Assembly: GCA_040513115.1 (NCBI GenBank)
Contig: JBEVDW010000419.1
Coordinates: 1 to 28,375 of the forward strand
Direction of reading: 5' to 3'
Length of the DNA: 28,375 nucleotides
DNA from: DATELY01 sp040513115
GTDB lineage: Bacteria; Pseudomonadota; Gammaproteobacteria; Steroidobacterales; Steroidobacteraceae
The position numbers and the translations under genes were made by a program. Within the stretch, counting starts at the first letter, position 1. The number at the start of each line of letters is the position of its first letter. A model generated the notes under the pieces. The model had not been told where the DNA came from, made no database searches, and saw only the letters and a list, made by a program, of their open reading frames with translations. Of the stretch, positions 7,912 through 16,669 are shown one piece after another.

Positions 7912-8928
7912 ATGCGTGGAGCCGTTCTCTATGGACCCGGTGACGTACGCTTCGAAGAGCGCCCCGCGCCGACAATCGTCGAGCCAACCGACGCAGTGAT
8001 CCGCCTGTCGGCCACGTGCGTCTGCGGCTCGGATCTGTGGCCCTATCGCGGCGCGAATCCCGTCACGCAGCCGACGGCCATGGGCCACGAGTACTGCGGC
8101 ATCGTCGAGGACGTTGGTAGCGCCGTGCGCTCGATCAGGCCGGGCCAGTTCGTCATCGGTTCCTTCTTTTCCTCCGACAATACCTGTCCACATTGCCGCG
8201 CTGGCTATCAGACATCTTGTCAGCACGCTGAGTTGGTCGGTGGCGCACAAGCGCCGTTCCTGCGCGTTCCCCTCGCAGACGGCACCCTGGTCGGGACGCC
8301 GGATATTCCCGCGGGTGACATGATTCCAACGCTGCTAACGCTCTCGGATGTCATGGGCACCGGCTGGTTCGCCGCCGATGCGGCGAACGTGAAGCCCGGC
8401 ATCAGCGTCGCAGTCGTCGGTGACGGCGCCGTCGGTCTGCTCGCCGTGCTTTCCGCCAAAACAATGGGTGCCGAGCGAATCATCGCCATGAGTCGTCATC
8501 CGTCGAGACAGAAGCTGGCACGTGAGTTCGGCGCAACCGACATCGTCACCGAGCGCGGCGAGGAGGGTATCGCTCGAATCAAGGACATCACCAACGGCAT
8601 CGGTGTGGATGCGGCGTTGGAGTGTGTCGGCACGTCCGAGTCGATGATGCAGGCGATCAGATCCACTCGCCCAGGCGGCTACGTGAGCTATGTCGGTGTG
8701 CCGCATGGTGTGGAGCTGGACGGGCAGCAGTTGTTCTTCACTCACGTCCACCTCCATGGGGGTCCCGCGCCGGTGCGCCGCTTCCTGCCAAAGCTGATCG
8801 ACCTGGCCTGGAATGGAAAGATCAACCCGGGCAAGGTGTTCGATCTCGTCTTGCCGCTCGAAGAGGTTGCCGAGGGCTATCGCGCGATGGATGAGCGGAG
8901 AGCAATCAAGGCACTGCTGCGTACTTGA
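7912..8928 (+). CDS. Zinc-dependent alcohol dehydrogenase (MDR superfamily)
   Basis: The protein has 338 residues, normal for the medium-chain dehydrogenase/reductase family. The N-terminal catalytic domain has Cys38 (VCGSD) and GHE at residues 58-60 for the catalytic zinc. The loop 'DNTCPHCRAGYQTSC' carries Cys92, Cys95 and Cys103, three of the usual four structural-zinc cysteines, with an acidic or Asn position taking the first place as in some subfamilies. The Rossmann nucleotide site is 'VVGDGAVGLLAV' near residue 168. It should oxidise an alcohol or reduce an aldehyde with NAD(P). AAGAGGAG lies eight bases before the ATG. It sits between the cupin and aldo/keto reductase genes and is probably part of the same redox unit. 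Confidence 0.92.
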   Translation: MRGAVLYGPGDVRFEERPAPTIVEPTDAVIRLSATCVCGSDLWPYRGANPVTQPTAMGHEYCGIVEDVGSAVRSIRPGQFVIGSFFSSDNTCPHCRAGYQTSCQHAELVGGAQAPFLRVPLADGTLVGTPDIPAGDMIPTLLTLSDVMGTGWFAADAANVKPGISVAVVGDGAVGLLAVLSAKTMGAERIIAMSRHPSRQKLAREFGATDIVTERGEEGIARIKDITNGIGVDAALECVGTSESMMQAIRSTRPGGYVSYVGVPHGVELDGQQLFFTHVHLHGGPAPVRRFLPKLIDLAWNGKINPGKVFDLVLPLEEVAEGYRAMDERRAIKALLRT

Positions 8929-9199
8929 GAGATGAGCGACGAGCCCGATGGCGCAACGCGTCCACGAACAATGAGAATGCGTGTGACGCCTGCCGACGGC
9001 TTGGATAGTAGAGGTGATAACTCGGAAACGCGGGGCACCAATCGTCAGCGCGCGTTTGAGCTCTTGTCGCTCGAGATACGGCGCCGCCACATCTTCCGGC
9101 ACGTCTGCAAGACCACATCCGGCCAGGGGCGGCGTTGAGGATCTGCGGACTCGAGTTGAACGTGAGCTGGCCTTCGACTGTGCACCATGAGGAGGCGAT

Positions 9200-10186
9200 A
9201 TGCGGAAGCGCACACTGGGAAATAGTCTGGAAGTGTCGGCCTTGGGGCTCGGCTGCATGGGCATGAGCTTCGGTTACGGACCTGCTGCCGATAAGCAGGA
9301 GAGTATTCGCCTGATCCGCACGGCGGTTGAGCGGGGCGTAACCTTCTTCGATACAGCGGAGGTCTACGGACCCTTCACCAACGAGGGGCTCGTCGGCGAG
9401 GCGCTCGCGCCATTCAAAGAGCAGGTGGTGATTGCAACGAAGTTCGGCTTCAAGATCGATCGCGACGGCAAGCAGGCGGGGCTCGATAGTCGGCCGGAGC
9501 GCATCAACCAAGTAGCCGAAGCCTCATTGAAGCGGCTCAAAGTAGATGCGATCGACCTGTTCTATCAGCATCGTGTCGATCCGGTCGTGCCGATCGAAGA
9601 CGTCGCGGGGGCGGTGCAGGAGCTGATTCGCGAAGGCAAGGTCAAGCACTTCGGCCTCTCCGAAGCCGGCGCGCAGACGATTCGTCGCGCCCATGCGGTA
9701 CAGCCGGTCACAGCGTTGCAGAGCGAGTACTCGCTCTGGTGGCGCAAGCCCGAGGCAGACGTGATGCCGACGCTCGAGGAGCTCGGTATCGGCTTCGTTC
9801 CCTTCAGCCCACTCGGCAAGGGATTTCTCACCGGCAAGATCGACGAGAACACGAAATTCGATAGCACCGACTTCCGCAACGCCGTTCCGCGCTTCACGCC
9901 GGAGGCACGCAAGGCGAATCAAGCGTTGGTCCAGGTGCTGGAGCAGCTCTCCGCAACGCTCAAAGCGACACCGGCTCAGCTCGCGCTCGCGTGGTTGTTG
10001 GCACAAAAGCCATGGATCGTTCCCATTCCGGGAACGACCAAGCTGCATCGGCTCGAGGAGAATCTGGGTGCCGCAAACATCGAGCTCTTGCCTGCCGATC
10101 TTCGAGAGATCGAAGCTGCGGCATTGCAGGTCACGGTGCAGGGCGCGCGATATCCGGAGCATCTGGAGCGAATGGCGGGTCGGTGA
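9200..10186 (+). CDS. Aldo/keto reductase
   Basis: The protein has 328 residues and a complete AKR (beta/alpha)8 barrel. The catalytic tetrad is Asp51, Tyr56, Lys81 and His124, in 'FFDTAEVYG', 'IATKFGF' and 'LFYQHRVDP'. The N-terminal 'GLGCMGMSFGYGPA' and the C-terminal 'PIPGTTKLHRLEENLGA' NADPH-binding segment match the YakC/IolS-like group. It should reduce an aldehyde or ketone with NADPH. AGGAGG lies four bases before the ATG. The 271-base gap behind the dehydrogenase gene contains no clear gene; a 68-codon frame there (8932-9138) has no family resemblance. The gene converges with the LysR gene, with three bases between the stop codons. Confidence 0.93.
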   Translation: MRKRTLGNSLEVSALGLGCMGMSFGYGPAADKQESIRLIRTAVERGVTFFDTAEVYGPFTNEGLVGEALAPFKEQVVIATKFGFKIDRDGKQAGLDSRPERINQVAEASLKRLKVDAIDLFYQHRVDPVVPIEDVAGAVQELIREGKVKHFGLSEAGAQTIRRAHAVQPVTALQSEYSLWWRKPEADVMPTLEELGIGFVPFSPLGKGFLTGKIDENTKFDSTDFRNAVPRFTPEARKANQALVQVLEQLSATLKATPAQLALAWLLAQKPWIVPIPGTTKLHRLEENLGAANIELLPADLREIEAAALQVTVQGARYPEHLERMAGR

Positions 10187-10189
10187 TAG

Positions 10190-11116
10190 TCATGCTGCGC
10201 TTCCCCGTTGTGTGCGGCCTGCGACCAGGCTACCGCCAGCGACCAATTCCTTCTGGAGGTGCTCGATGAGCGTGCGTGTGCGCAAGGGCAACAAACCACG
10301 CGAGGGATAAACGACGTGTATTGGCAGCGGCGGCAATTCGTGACTAGCCAACACAATCTCGAGCTTGCCCGCCGCGACCAGCGGCGCGATCTGATAGGAA
10401 AGGAACTGCCCGAAGCCGAGCCCGGCCGCACATGCGTCGATAGCAGGGCCAATGTGATTCACCTGTAGATTGCCTCTGACTGGAATGCTGATCTTGCGAG
10501 CCTTCGGTCCGCAGAATGTCCATGTGCCGCCGCGGTTCGTCGTGGTGATGCAGTTCAACTGGCTCAGGCGATGAGGCTCCGATGGGCGGCCGACTTGTTT
10601 GAGGAGCGTTGGATTCGCCGCGACCACCCGCCGTACGTCGCCGATTCGCTGGGCAACCAATGACGAGTCCTCCAATTTCCCGATGCGCACGCCGATGTCG
10701 ATCTTCTCTTCGAGGAGATTGACGATGCGATCGAACAACAGCAGCTCGCAAGTGACCTTGGGTTGACGACGCAGGAAGCGGGTAAGGGCGGGAGCGACGT
10801 ACATTCGGCCGAACAGCACCGGGGCGGTCAGCACAATGTGACCGCTCGGCTCTTTCGAGTGAGTGCGCAAGGACGCTTCCGATTCGGTGAGTGCGCTCAG
10901 GATCTCGCGGCAGTTATCGAGATAGGCGCGTCCTTCGGCCGTGAGTCCGAGGCGCCGAGTCGTGCGATTGAGAAGACGCACGCCGAGATCGCGTTCCAGG
11001 CTCGCCAGGATCCGCACGACGGCGCTGAGCGATGTATCGAGCGCGCCCGCGGCAGCGGTCAGGCTGCCGCTGTCGGCGATCTGCACGAAGGTTCGCATCG
11101 CCCGTAGTTTGTCCAT
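10190..11116 (-). CDS. LysR family transcriptional regulator
   Basis: This 308-residue protein has the standard LysR layout. The N-terminal winged helix-turn-helix spans residues about 1-60 ('MRTFVQIADSGSLTAAA', 'LERDLGVRLLNRTTRRL'), followed by a linker helix and a periplasmic-binding-like effector domain from about residue 90 to 295. It resembles the DmlR/AaeR-like branch. LysR proteins bind small-molecule effectors and usually regulate a divergent neighbour, which here is the glutathione S-transferase gene 110 bases away. The convergent cupin-dehydrogenase-reductase set is another possible target. The C-terminal 15 residues after the domain are Gly/Arg/Ala-rich and probably disordered. Confidence 0.93.
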   Translation of the reverse strand: MDKLRAMRTFVQIADSGSLTAAAGALDTSLSAVVRILASLERDLGVRLLNRTTRRLGLTAEGRAYLDNCREILSALTESEASLRTHSKEPSGHIVLTAPVLFGRMYVAPALTRFLRRQPKVTCELLLFDRIVNLLEEKIDIGVRIGKLEDSSLVAQRIGDVRRVVAANPTLLKQVGRPSEPHRLSQLNCITTTNRGGTWTFCGPKARKISIPVRGNLQVNHIGPAIDACAAGLGFGQFLSYQIAPLVAAGKLEIVLASHELPPLPIHVVYPSRGLLPLRTRTLIEHLQKELVAGGSLVAGRTQRGSAA

Positions 11117-11226
11117 GCCGCGATCAGTGCGTTTTTCGGTGTAGTGAATGTCGCTGCTGGGTATTTTTCATGACTGGCAGCGGCGCTAGCCTAAGGCATC
11201 CTGAAGCCAAAGCCGAGGTGCCCGAC

Positions 11227-11880
11227 GTGAGTGCCACGAACGAACCCGCTCAACCGTTGCGCCTGTATCGAGCGGCGATCTCCGGCCACAGCCACCGGGC
11301 GGAGCTGCTCCTGTCGTTACTCCGCTTGCCCTATGAGTTGATCGATGTCGATCTGCTTGCGGGCGCGCACAAGCGGGCCGAATTTCTACAGTTGAATGCA
11401 TTCGGCCAAGTGCCCGTACTGGAAGACGGCGATGTCGTCGTTCCCGACTCCAACGCCATCCTGGTGTACCTCGCTACGCGGTATGCACCAGCCAGCTGGT
11501 ATCCAGCCAACGCCATGCAGCGCGCCGCCGTTCAACGCTGGTTGTCGGTTGCGGCAGGTCAGCTGGCTCACGGTGCCGCTGCAGCCCGCATCGCGGTCTT
11601 GTTCAAGTCACCGGCAGACACGAGCGACATGATCAAACGCGCTCACGCGCTGCTGGCCCTCATGGAACGCGAGCTCGACACTCGACCGTTTCTTGCCGCG
11701 CTACACGTCACGATCGCCGATCTCGCGAACTACACATACACGGCGTATGCGCCCGAGGGAGATGTCTCGCTGGATGCCTACCACAATGTTCGAGCGTGGT
11801 TGGCTCGGGTGGAAGCGTTGCCTGGCTTCGTGCCGATGGTGAAGTCCAACGTCGGACTTCGCGCGGCGGACAGCGCGTGA
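11227..11880 (+). CDS. Glutathione S-transferase
   Basis: The frame is open further upstream, but the GTG at 11227 is preferred because GAGGTG lies seven bases before it and the resulting 217 residues fit the GST length. The ATG at 11170 would add 19 residues with no family match. The N-terminal thioredoxin-like domain reads 'LRLYRAAISGHSHRAELLLSLL', with a Ser rather than Cys in the active-site region, then 'FGQVPVLEDGDVVVPDSNAI', which contains the cis-Pro and the Glu/Asp-Ser glutathione-binding pair. The all-helical C-terminal domain ends with 'TIADLANYTY', the N-capping box motif. It should conjugate glutathione to an electrophile. It diverges from the LysR gene and is followed after seven bases by a flavoprotein gene. 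Confidence 0.9.
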   Translation: MSATNEPAQPLRLYRAAISGHSHRAELLLSLLRLPYELIDVDLLAGAHKRAEFLQLNAFGQVPVLEDGDVVVPDSNAILVYLATRYAPASWYPANAMQRAAVQRWLSVAAGQLAHGAAAARIAVLFKSPADTSDMIKRAHALLALMERELDTRPFLAALHVTIADLANYTYTAYAPEGDVSLDAYHNVRAWLARVEALPGFVPMVKSNVGLRAADSA

Positions 11881-11887
11881 TCCACTC

Positions 11888-12790
11888 ATGGACGCTCAGG
11901 ACTTCCACGAGGGCGAGCAGCTGATTCGAGCTCGCGCCCGACTCGATCCGCGCGAGCTCGCGATGTCGCGATACTTCCGCACGCGCATGCCGGAGCAACA
12001 CCGTGAGCTGTTCGAACAGCTTCCATTCATGGTCATGGGTGCATTGGACGCTCACGGTCAGCCATGGGCCACACTTCTCGAGGGCCCGCCAGGATTCGTG
12101 AGTGCCCCTGACGAACACCATCTTCGGCTCCATGCAACACTGCCGCAGGGCGACCCGCTCGGTGCATCACTGCGCGAAGGTGCGCCAATCGGACTACTCG
12201 GTATCGAACCGCGCACACGCCGTCGCAACCGGGCCAATGGTGTCATCGACCAACTGACGCCCGCGTTCATTGACGCACATATCCTGCAGAGCTTCGGCAA
12301 CTGTCCCAAGTACATACAGGCTCGGTCCGTGGACTTCGTGCAGCAGCTGCATCGTGTTCCGCAAGCACGGCGGATCAGCTCGCAGGAGGATGTGTTCAAG
12401 GCCATCGTGAGACACGCGGATACCTTCTTCATCGCGAGCGCTCACCCGCGCTCGATCGCTGGCGCAAGCCCACCGCATGGTGTGGACGTCTCCCATCGTG
12501 GCGGTCGTCCGGGCTTCGTGCGACTACTCGGCAATACGCTCAGCGTCGATGACTACGCCGGCAACAACTTCTTCAACACACTGGGCAACCTCGAGCTTCT
12601 GCCGAGAGCAGGTTTGCTTTTCATCGATACGGCAGCGGGAGCGCTGCTGCATCTGGCTGTGCGAGCGGAGATCGAATGGCTCGTGACGCCACACCCTGGA
12701 CGCAGTGGAACGAACCGTGGGCTTCACTTTCACGTCGAAGAGGCGCTGTACGTTGACCAGCGCAGCTCGTTGAAATGGGGTGTGTCTTGA
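11888..12790 (+). CDS. Pyridoxamine 5'-phosphate oxidase-like FMN-binding protein
   Basis: This 300-residue protein resembles the large pyridoxamine-phosphate-oxidase-related proteins often found after GST genes. Two split-barrel segments are visible: residues about 40-130 ('FMVMGALDAHGQPWATLLEGPPGFV') and about 170-290 ('FFIASAHP', 'VSHRGGRPGFVRLLG', 'DYAGNNFFNTLGNLELLPRAGLLFID'). The DVSHRGGRPGFV and GNNFFNTLGN motifs are the FMN-site signatures of this group. 'FGNCPKYIQARS' in the middle is also conserved. No ferredoxin or NAD-reductase domain follows, unlike in longer relatives. It begins seven bases after the GST stop, so the two are probably one transcript that handles reactive or oxidised compounds. 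Confidence 0.85.
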   Translation: MDAQDFHEGEQLIRARARLDPRELAMSRYFRTRMPEQHRELFEQLPFMVMGALDAHGQPWATLLEGPPGFVSAPDEHHLRLHATLPQGDPLGASLREGAPIGLLGIEPRTRRRNRANGVIDQLTPAFIDAHILQSFGNCPKYIQARSVDFVQQLHRVPQARRISSQEDVFKAIVRHADTFFIASAHPRSIAGASPPHGVDVSHRGGRPGFVRLLGNTLSVDDYAGNNFFNTLGNLELLPRAGLLFIDTAAGALLHLAVRAEIEWLVTPHPGRSGTNRGLHFHVEEALYVDQRSSLKWGVS

Positions 12791-12846
12791 GTTTTCGCCG
12801 TTTTTGCGGGCGGACTAGCATCAGACTTGCGCTGTTTTCACGAGAT

Positions 12847-12887
12847 CCTCGAACAGCCCTGGGCGCCCGTACGTCCAGGGCTCGAGG
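12847..12887. terminator. Strong hairpin between convergent genes, probable bidirectional terminator
   Basis: AGCCCTGG (12855-12862) pairs perfectly with CCAGGGCT (12875-12882) across a 12-base loop. CCTCG (12847-12851) pairs with CGAGG (12883-12887) outside a three-base bulge. The structure lies between the plus-strand flavoprotein stop (12790) and the minus-strand small gene stop (12891). Position and stem length suit a transcription end for both sides, although neither side has a clear T-run next to the stem. Confidence 0.55.
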
Positions 12888-12890
12888 TCT

Positions 12891-13070
12891 CTATACATCC
12901 TCCAGCTCGCGTTCGACTTCCTTCACTGGGTTCTTTCTAACAGGCGCGGCTTCGGCTGGTTGATTCTGTGGCGATGCGGGCGTTGAGCGCTCGGTGATCG
13001 ATTTCAGATCCTCACGTCGTTGCGCTCTATGTCTTGCCCACCGCTGGAAGAACGTTTCGTCGTAGCACAT
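12891..13070 (-). CDS. Conserved-looking 59-residue small protein
   Basis: The start is the ATG at 13070, with AGGAGG seven bases upstream, the best ribosome binding site in this neighbourhood. The protein opens MCYDETFFQRWARHRAQRRE, continues with a Pro/Ala-rich middle, and ends KEVERELEDV. It has a basic aromatic N-terminal helix, a disordered centre and an acidic C-terminal helix. I recall similar short MCYDE..FF.+W proteins in other Proteobacteria, but I cannot name a family or a function. A longer frame in the same register runs up to 13211 but has no ribosome binding site. The gene lies just inside a hairpin and 107 bases from the GNAT gene on the same strand. Confidence 0.7.
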   Translation of the reverse strand: MCYDETFFQRWARHRAQRREDLKSITERSTPASPQNQPAEAAPVRKNPVKEVERELEDV

Positions 13071-13177
13071 GACAATGCCTCCTCTGGAAGCACGCGGTTT
13101 GGGTTCCGCTGGTTGAAAATAGCACTCCGTCGACTCAGACACAGTCCGCCGAGTCCCTATCGAACTTGCCTTACAAC

Positions 13178-13912
13178 TCATTCGCCATCGGCATTCCTTT
13201 GCAGCTGCCACAGCGGCAATGAGCGCCGTTCAGCGAATCCCAGCCGCTCGTAGAGTGTGCGTGCACGTTCGTTGGATTCACTGACGTGCAGAAACGGCAT
13301 CCAGTCTTGATGAAGACAACTGCGCACGAGATGGGCGACCAGGCGCGTTGCATAACCGCGTCCTGCAAAATGCGGATGCGTGCACACGGCGCTGATCTCC
13401 TGAAAGCCGGTGAGTCGCATGCGTTCTCCGGCCATTGCCGCGAGGATGCCGGCTTTGCGGATTCCGCAATAGCGACCCATCTCGGGGGTGCGGGCACGGA
13501 AGTATCCGGGAAACACTTGCAAAGTGAGTGCGAGCATGTCGGTCGCATCCACTGCCTTCAGATCAACGATGTCACCTTCGCTTTGCGTTGAGACCGCGCC
13601 GGCCTTCCACACCATCTGCACGATCCGATCTGACAACGTGAGCGTCCATCGTGCGTCGATCTCGGGTGCGACACCCACGAGGTAAATGCTTTCACCGGCG
13701 GCAACGATCTGCGCCAACTCGTCGGCCGCTCGAACACTCGCGGACTCGACGGCGGCGAAAGGCGCGACTTCCGGGGGATAGCGCTTGGCGTACAGACGGC
13801 CTTCAGCGAAGCACGCTTGCTGCGTCGTCAATGACGACCAGATCGGATTGTCGAGGAGATGCGCTGACATCAGCGGACGATAAGTGCACTCACCGGGCCT
13901 CATCGGCGTCAT
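13178..13912 (-). CDS. GNAT family N-acetyltransferase (FR47-like)
   Basis: From the ATG at 13912, with GGAGG three bases upstream, the product is 244 residues. ATGs at 13903 and 13870 are alternatives, and the open frame extends to 14002 without a better start. The C-terminal half is a clear GNAT domain: 'FQEISAVCTHPHFAGRGYATRLV' holds the acetyl-CoA loop (GRGYA), and 'FLHVSESNERARTLYERLGF' is the closing helix. The N-terminal half (residues 1-110) is less conserved and resembles the first half of FR47/GCN5-like tandem proteins. The acceptor is unknown. It diverges from the TonB receptor gene across a 305-base gap. Confidence 0.87.
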   Translation of the reverse strand: MTPMRPGECTYRPLMSAHLLDNPIWSSLTTQQACFAEGRLYAKRYPPEVAPFAAVESASVRAADELAQIVAAGESIYLVGVAPEIDARWTLTLSDRIVQMVWKAGAVSTQSEGDIVDLKAVDATDMLALTLQVFPGYFRARTPEMGRYCGIRKAGILAAMAGERMRLTGFQEISAVCTHPHFAGRGYATRLVAHLVRSCLHQDWMPFLHVSESNERARTLYERLGFAERRSLPLWQLQRNADGE

Positions 13913-14217
13913 CTTCCTCCGCGAGAAATCTGTCGGCAATGTCGGCGCAAAACCGTTGCGGAACGTGCTTCGACGCAGCGCATCACAGCAGCAGCGCATC
14001 ACTGCAAATGAAACCTTCTCGGCATTCCGCCGACGCGATCTTCGTTACGCATTAGCGGCAAGCCGGTATTCCTCCGCGCTCGTACTTACATCCGAATAGC
14101 GGGCGCGCGATTGCGTAGTCGCATCCGCTGCGCAATCGCGGCGGGATTCCCGGGGCGCCGACGACCTTCATGGTGTCCGCACGCACCCAACTCACCCAAG
14201 CATCGGGAGTTAGGCTC
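13913..14217. promoter_or_regulatory. Divergent intergenic region between GNAT and TonB receptor genes
   Basis: This 305-base stretch holds no convincing gene. It should contain the promoters for the acetyltransferase (minus strand) and the TonB receptor (plus strand). I see no clear sigma-70 hexamers or known riboswitch. Its only notable element is the inverted repeat at 14106-14140, listed separately. GGGAG at 14205-14209 serves as the receptor gene's ribosome binding site. Confidence 0.4.
14106..14140. promoter_or_regulatory. 10-bp inverted repeat upstream of the TonB receptor gene
   Basis: CGCGATTGCG (14106-14115) and CGCAATCGCG (14131-14140) are perfect reverse complements separated by 15 bases. 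The element ends 77 bases before the receptor ATG. It could be a dyad operator with half-sites about 25 bases apart centre to centre, or an RNA hairpin in the receptor leader. There is no direct evidence for either. Confidence 0.35.
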
Positions 14218-16584
14218 ATGAGCAAGAGGATTCTGTTCATCGTGCTTCTGCTGCCGTCGTTGGCGTTATCACAGTCGCCGAAGGACGACGACATCCTGGT
14301 GAACATCATCGTGACCGCACAGAAGCGAGAAGCGGCGCTACAGGATGTGCCGTTCTCAGTCGCGGCGCGGACGGACGAGCAGATCCGCGACTCCGGCGCG
14401 AGCAACATAGCCGAGCTTGCACGCAACTTCGCCGGACTCACGGTCACCGATCTCGGACCCGGGCAAAGCCAGGTCTCCATTCGCGGCATCAGTGCCGGCC
14501 AGGTCGTGCGCGACCTCGTGGGGAGCGTGAAAGAATCGGTGGGTGTGTATCTGGATGAGTCCGCCATCTCGCAGGCGCTGTTCACACCGGATCTCGATCT
14601 ATTCGATCTCGCTCGCTTCGAAGTGTTGCGCGGCCCGCAGGGAACACTGTTCGGTGCCGGTTCAGCCGCTGGCACGGTGCGCTACATCACGCGTCAACCG
14701 GTGCTTGGCCAGTTCGAAGGCACGGCGGAAATCGGTGGCTACACGGGCGACGACACCGACTACGGCGGCAGTATTCGCGGCGCGATCAACTTGCCAATGG
14801 GTGATACGACCGCAGTACGTCTCGTCGGTTATTACAACGAGCTCGCCGGTTTCATCGACTCCATTTATCCAGGACGTGGTACTCGCGAAGACGTCAATGA
14901 TGGGCAGAAATACGGCGGGCGCATCGCGCTGCTGTTCCAGCCGAACGAATATCTCTCGATCACACCTCGAATCGTGTATCAGAAGCTCGAAACCGACGGC
15001 TATCCGCGGTTCGATGTCTACGACATTCTGGGCAATGCGTTCACGACCACGGAGCCGCCAGTCGATCCTGGCAAGCGCGAACAGGTCACGCAGATTCGCG
15101 AAGGCATCGACGATGAATTCATGCTGGCGGATCTGACGATCGGATGGAAGTTCGGCGACCTGCGATTGACGTCGATCACCTCGTACACGGACCGCGATGT
15201 CGTCGTCGTTCGCGATTCGGGTCCGTTGACCGGCAGCATTACGTACGGCAGCTTCGGCGGCACGTCCGCCGAAGTGCGCCTCGACGCGCCGCTCATCGAT
15301 ACGACGAAGCTGAAAGTGTTCAGCCAGGAGGTGCGCCTGGCCTCCGAGGCAGTCGGCATGTTCGAGTGGCTGATCGGTGCGTTCTATCAGGACACCGATC
15401 GTGACTACGGACAGGATCTCCCGGCGCCTGGCTACGACGCGATATTGACCCGCAATGGCCTGCCGCCGGGCTCGCCGCCCGACACACCCTACTACTCGGA
15501 GGTGCCCTTCGATCTCAAACAGTTCGCAGTCTTCGGCGAAGCTACCTACCACTTCACCCATCAGTGGAGCCTCACCGGCGGTGTGCGTTACTACGACTAC
15601 GACGAGGATCGAACACTGACATTTGGCGGCGTATTCGCCGACCTCGGCTACACAGATCAACCGGGATCGACCAGTTCCAATGGATTCTCGCCGCGCGTCA
15701 TTCTGGCGTTCGAGCCCAATGAGAACATGTTGCTCACCGCGCAAGTGGCCCGCGGTTTTCGCCTGGGGGGCATCAACGATCCATTGAATGTCCCTCTGTG
15801 TGCGCCCGCGGATCTGGTCACTTACGGCGGTCAGCCGACGTTCGATGATGAGAAGGTCCTGAACTATGAGATCGGGGCCAAGACGCTGTGGGTCGATGGC
15901 CGCGTCGTCATCAACGCCGCGGTGTTCTACTCGGATATCGAAGACTTGCAGGTCATTGCCGATGCGGGTTCCTGTTCGTCACGCATCGTGCTGAATGCGC
16001 AGGCAGCGTCACTCGGCGGTGAGGTTGAAGTGTTGGCGCGTCCCGACGCTAATTGGGAATTCGGCGTGTCCGCGACGTACCTTCAGGCCGAAATCACGAA
16101 AACGCGACGCGACTCGAACGGCATACCCATTGCCGGCATTCGCGATGGCAATCGCCTGCCGACATCTCCCGAGTTTCAGGCGGCGGCGAGTGCAACTTAC
16201 AGCTGGCCGTTCGCGGCGGAGATCGAGGCCTTCGTGAACTTCACGTTCCAGCACGTCGGCTCCTCGTACACGCAGCTGGCGGACCAGGAGCCGCCATTCG
16301 GTCTGGTCGACAGCAATCCGGCAACGCCGGCACCGGGGTTCTTCGACTTCGGCGATCCTACGATCGACAGCTTCACGTTCGATCCGAAGCTGCCGTCCTA
16401 TGACATCGGCAATCTGCGTCTCGGTGCGCGCGCCGACGCCTGGGAAACCGCGGTCTACGTGAACAATCTCTGGGACGAGCGAGCACGGTTGTCGCTTGAT
16501 CGCGAGCGCGGCAGCCGCGGTCGCGTGGGATATCTCACGAACTCGCCGCGCACGTACGGACTGATGTTGCGGATGAACTTTTGA
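14218..16584 (+). CDS. TonB-dependent outer-membrane receptor
   Basis: The product is 788 residues from the ATG at 14218 (GGGAG eight bases upstream). A signal peptide spans residues 1-19 (ILFIVLLLPSLALS). A TonB-box-like stretch DDDILVNIIVTAQKR is followed by the plug domain (about 30-160) with 'QVSIRGISAG' and the hallmark 'VLRGPQGTLFGAGSAAGTVRYITRQP'. The rest is a 22-strand-type beta barrel ending RTYGLMLRMNF with a C-terminal Phe, as required for outer-membrane insertion. It imports a bulky ligand using TonB-ExbBD energy. This sphingomonad/Steroidobacter-type group is usually multiplied in degraders of complex organics, and most members have unknown ligands rather than siderophores. It leads the plus-strand genes that follow and probably feeds their pathway. 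Confidence 0.95.
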   Translation: MSKRILFIVLLLPSLALSQSPKDDDILVNIIVTAQKREAALQDVPFSVAARTDEQIRDSGASNIAELARNFAGLTVTDLGPGQSQVSIRGISAGQVVRDLVGSVKESVGVYLDESAISQALFTPDLDLFDLARFEVLRGPQGTLFGAGSAAGTVRYITRQPVLGQFEGTAEIGGYTGDDTDYGGSIRGAINLPMGDTTAVRLVGYYNELAGFIDSIYPGRGTREDVNDGQKYGGRIALLFQPNEYLSITPRIVYQKLETDGYPRFDVYDILGNAFTTTEPPVDPGKREQVTQIREGIDDEFMLADLTIGWKFGDLRLTSITSYTDRDVVVVRDSGPLTGSITYGSFGGTSAEVRLDAPLIDTTKLKVFSQEVRLASEAVGMFEWLIGAFYQDTDRDYGQDLPAPGYDAILTRNGLPPGSPPDTPYYSEVPFDLKQFAVFGEATYHFTHQWSLTGGVRYYDYDEDRTLTFGGVFADLGYTDQPGSTSSNGFSPRVILAFEPNENMLLTAQVARGFRLGGINDPLNVPLCAPADLVTYGGQPTFDDEKVLNYEIGAKTLWVDGRVVINAAVFYSDIEDLQVIADAGSCSSRIVLNAQAASLGGEVEVLARPDANWEFGVSATYLQAEITKTRRDSNGIPIAGIRDGNRLPTSPEFQAAASATYSWPFAAEIEAFVNFTFQHVGSSYTQLADQEPPFGLVDSNPATPAPGFFDFGDPTIDSFTFDPKLPSYDIGNLRLGARADAWETAVYVNNLWDERARLSLDRERGSRGRVGYLTNSPRTYGLMLRMNF

Positions 16585-16669
16585 CGGGCGAAGAGGTGAG
16601 GAGTCAATTCTGTTCACCATCGATCAATGCAGCTACCCTGCCGGAATCTTCTGAAAACCGGAGTGGACG

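Noticed and set aside
8932..9138. A 68-codon frame between the alcohol dehydrogenase and aldo/keto reductase genes
   Set aside because: Arg/Thr-rich without motifs, and it lacks a convincing ribosome binding site; treated as intergenic.
14662..15744. A 360-codon minus-strand frame inside the TonB receptor gene
   Set aside because: The composition is Arg-rich and motif-free, while the plus strand encodes an unambiguous receptor across the same bases.
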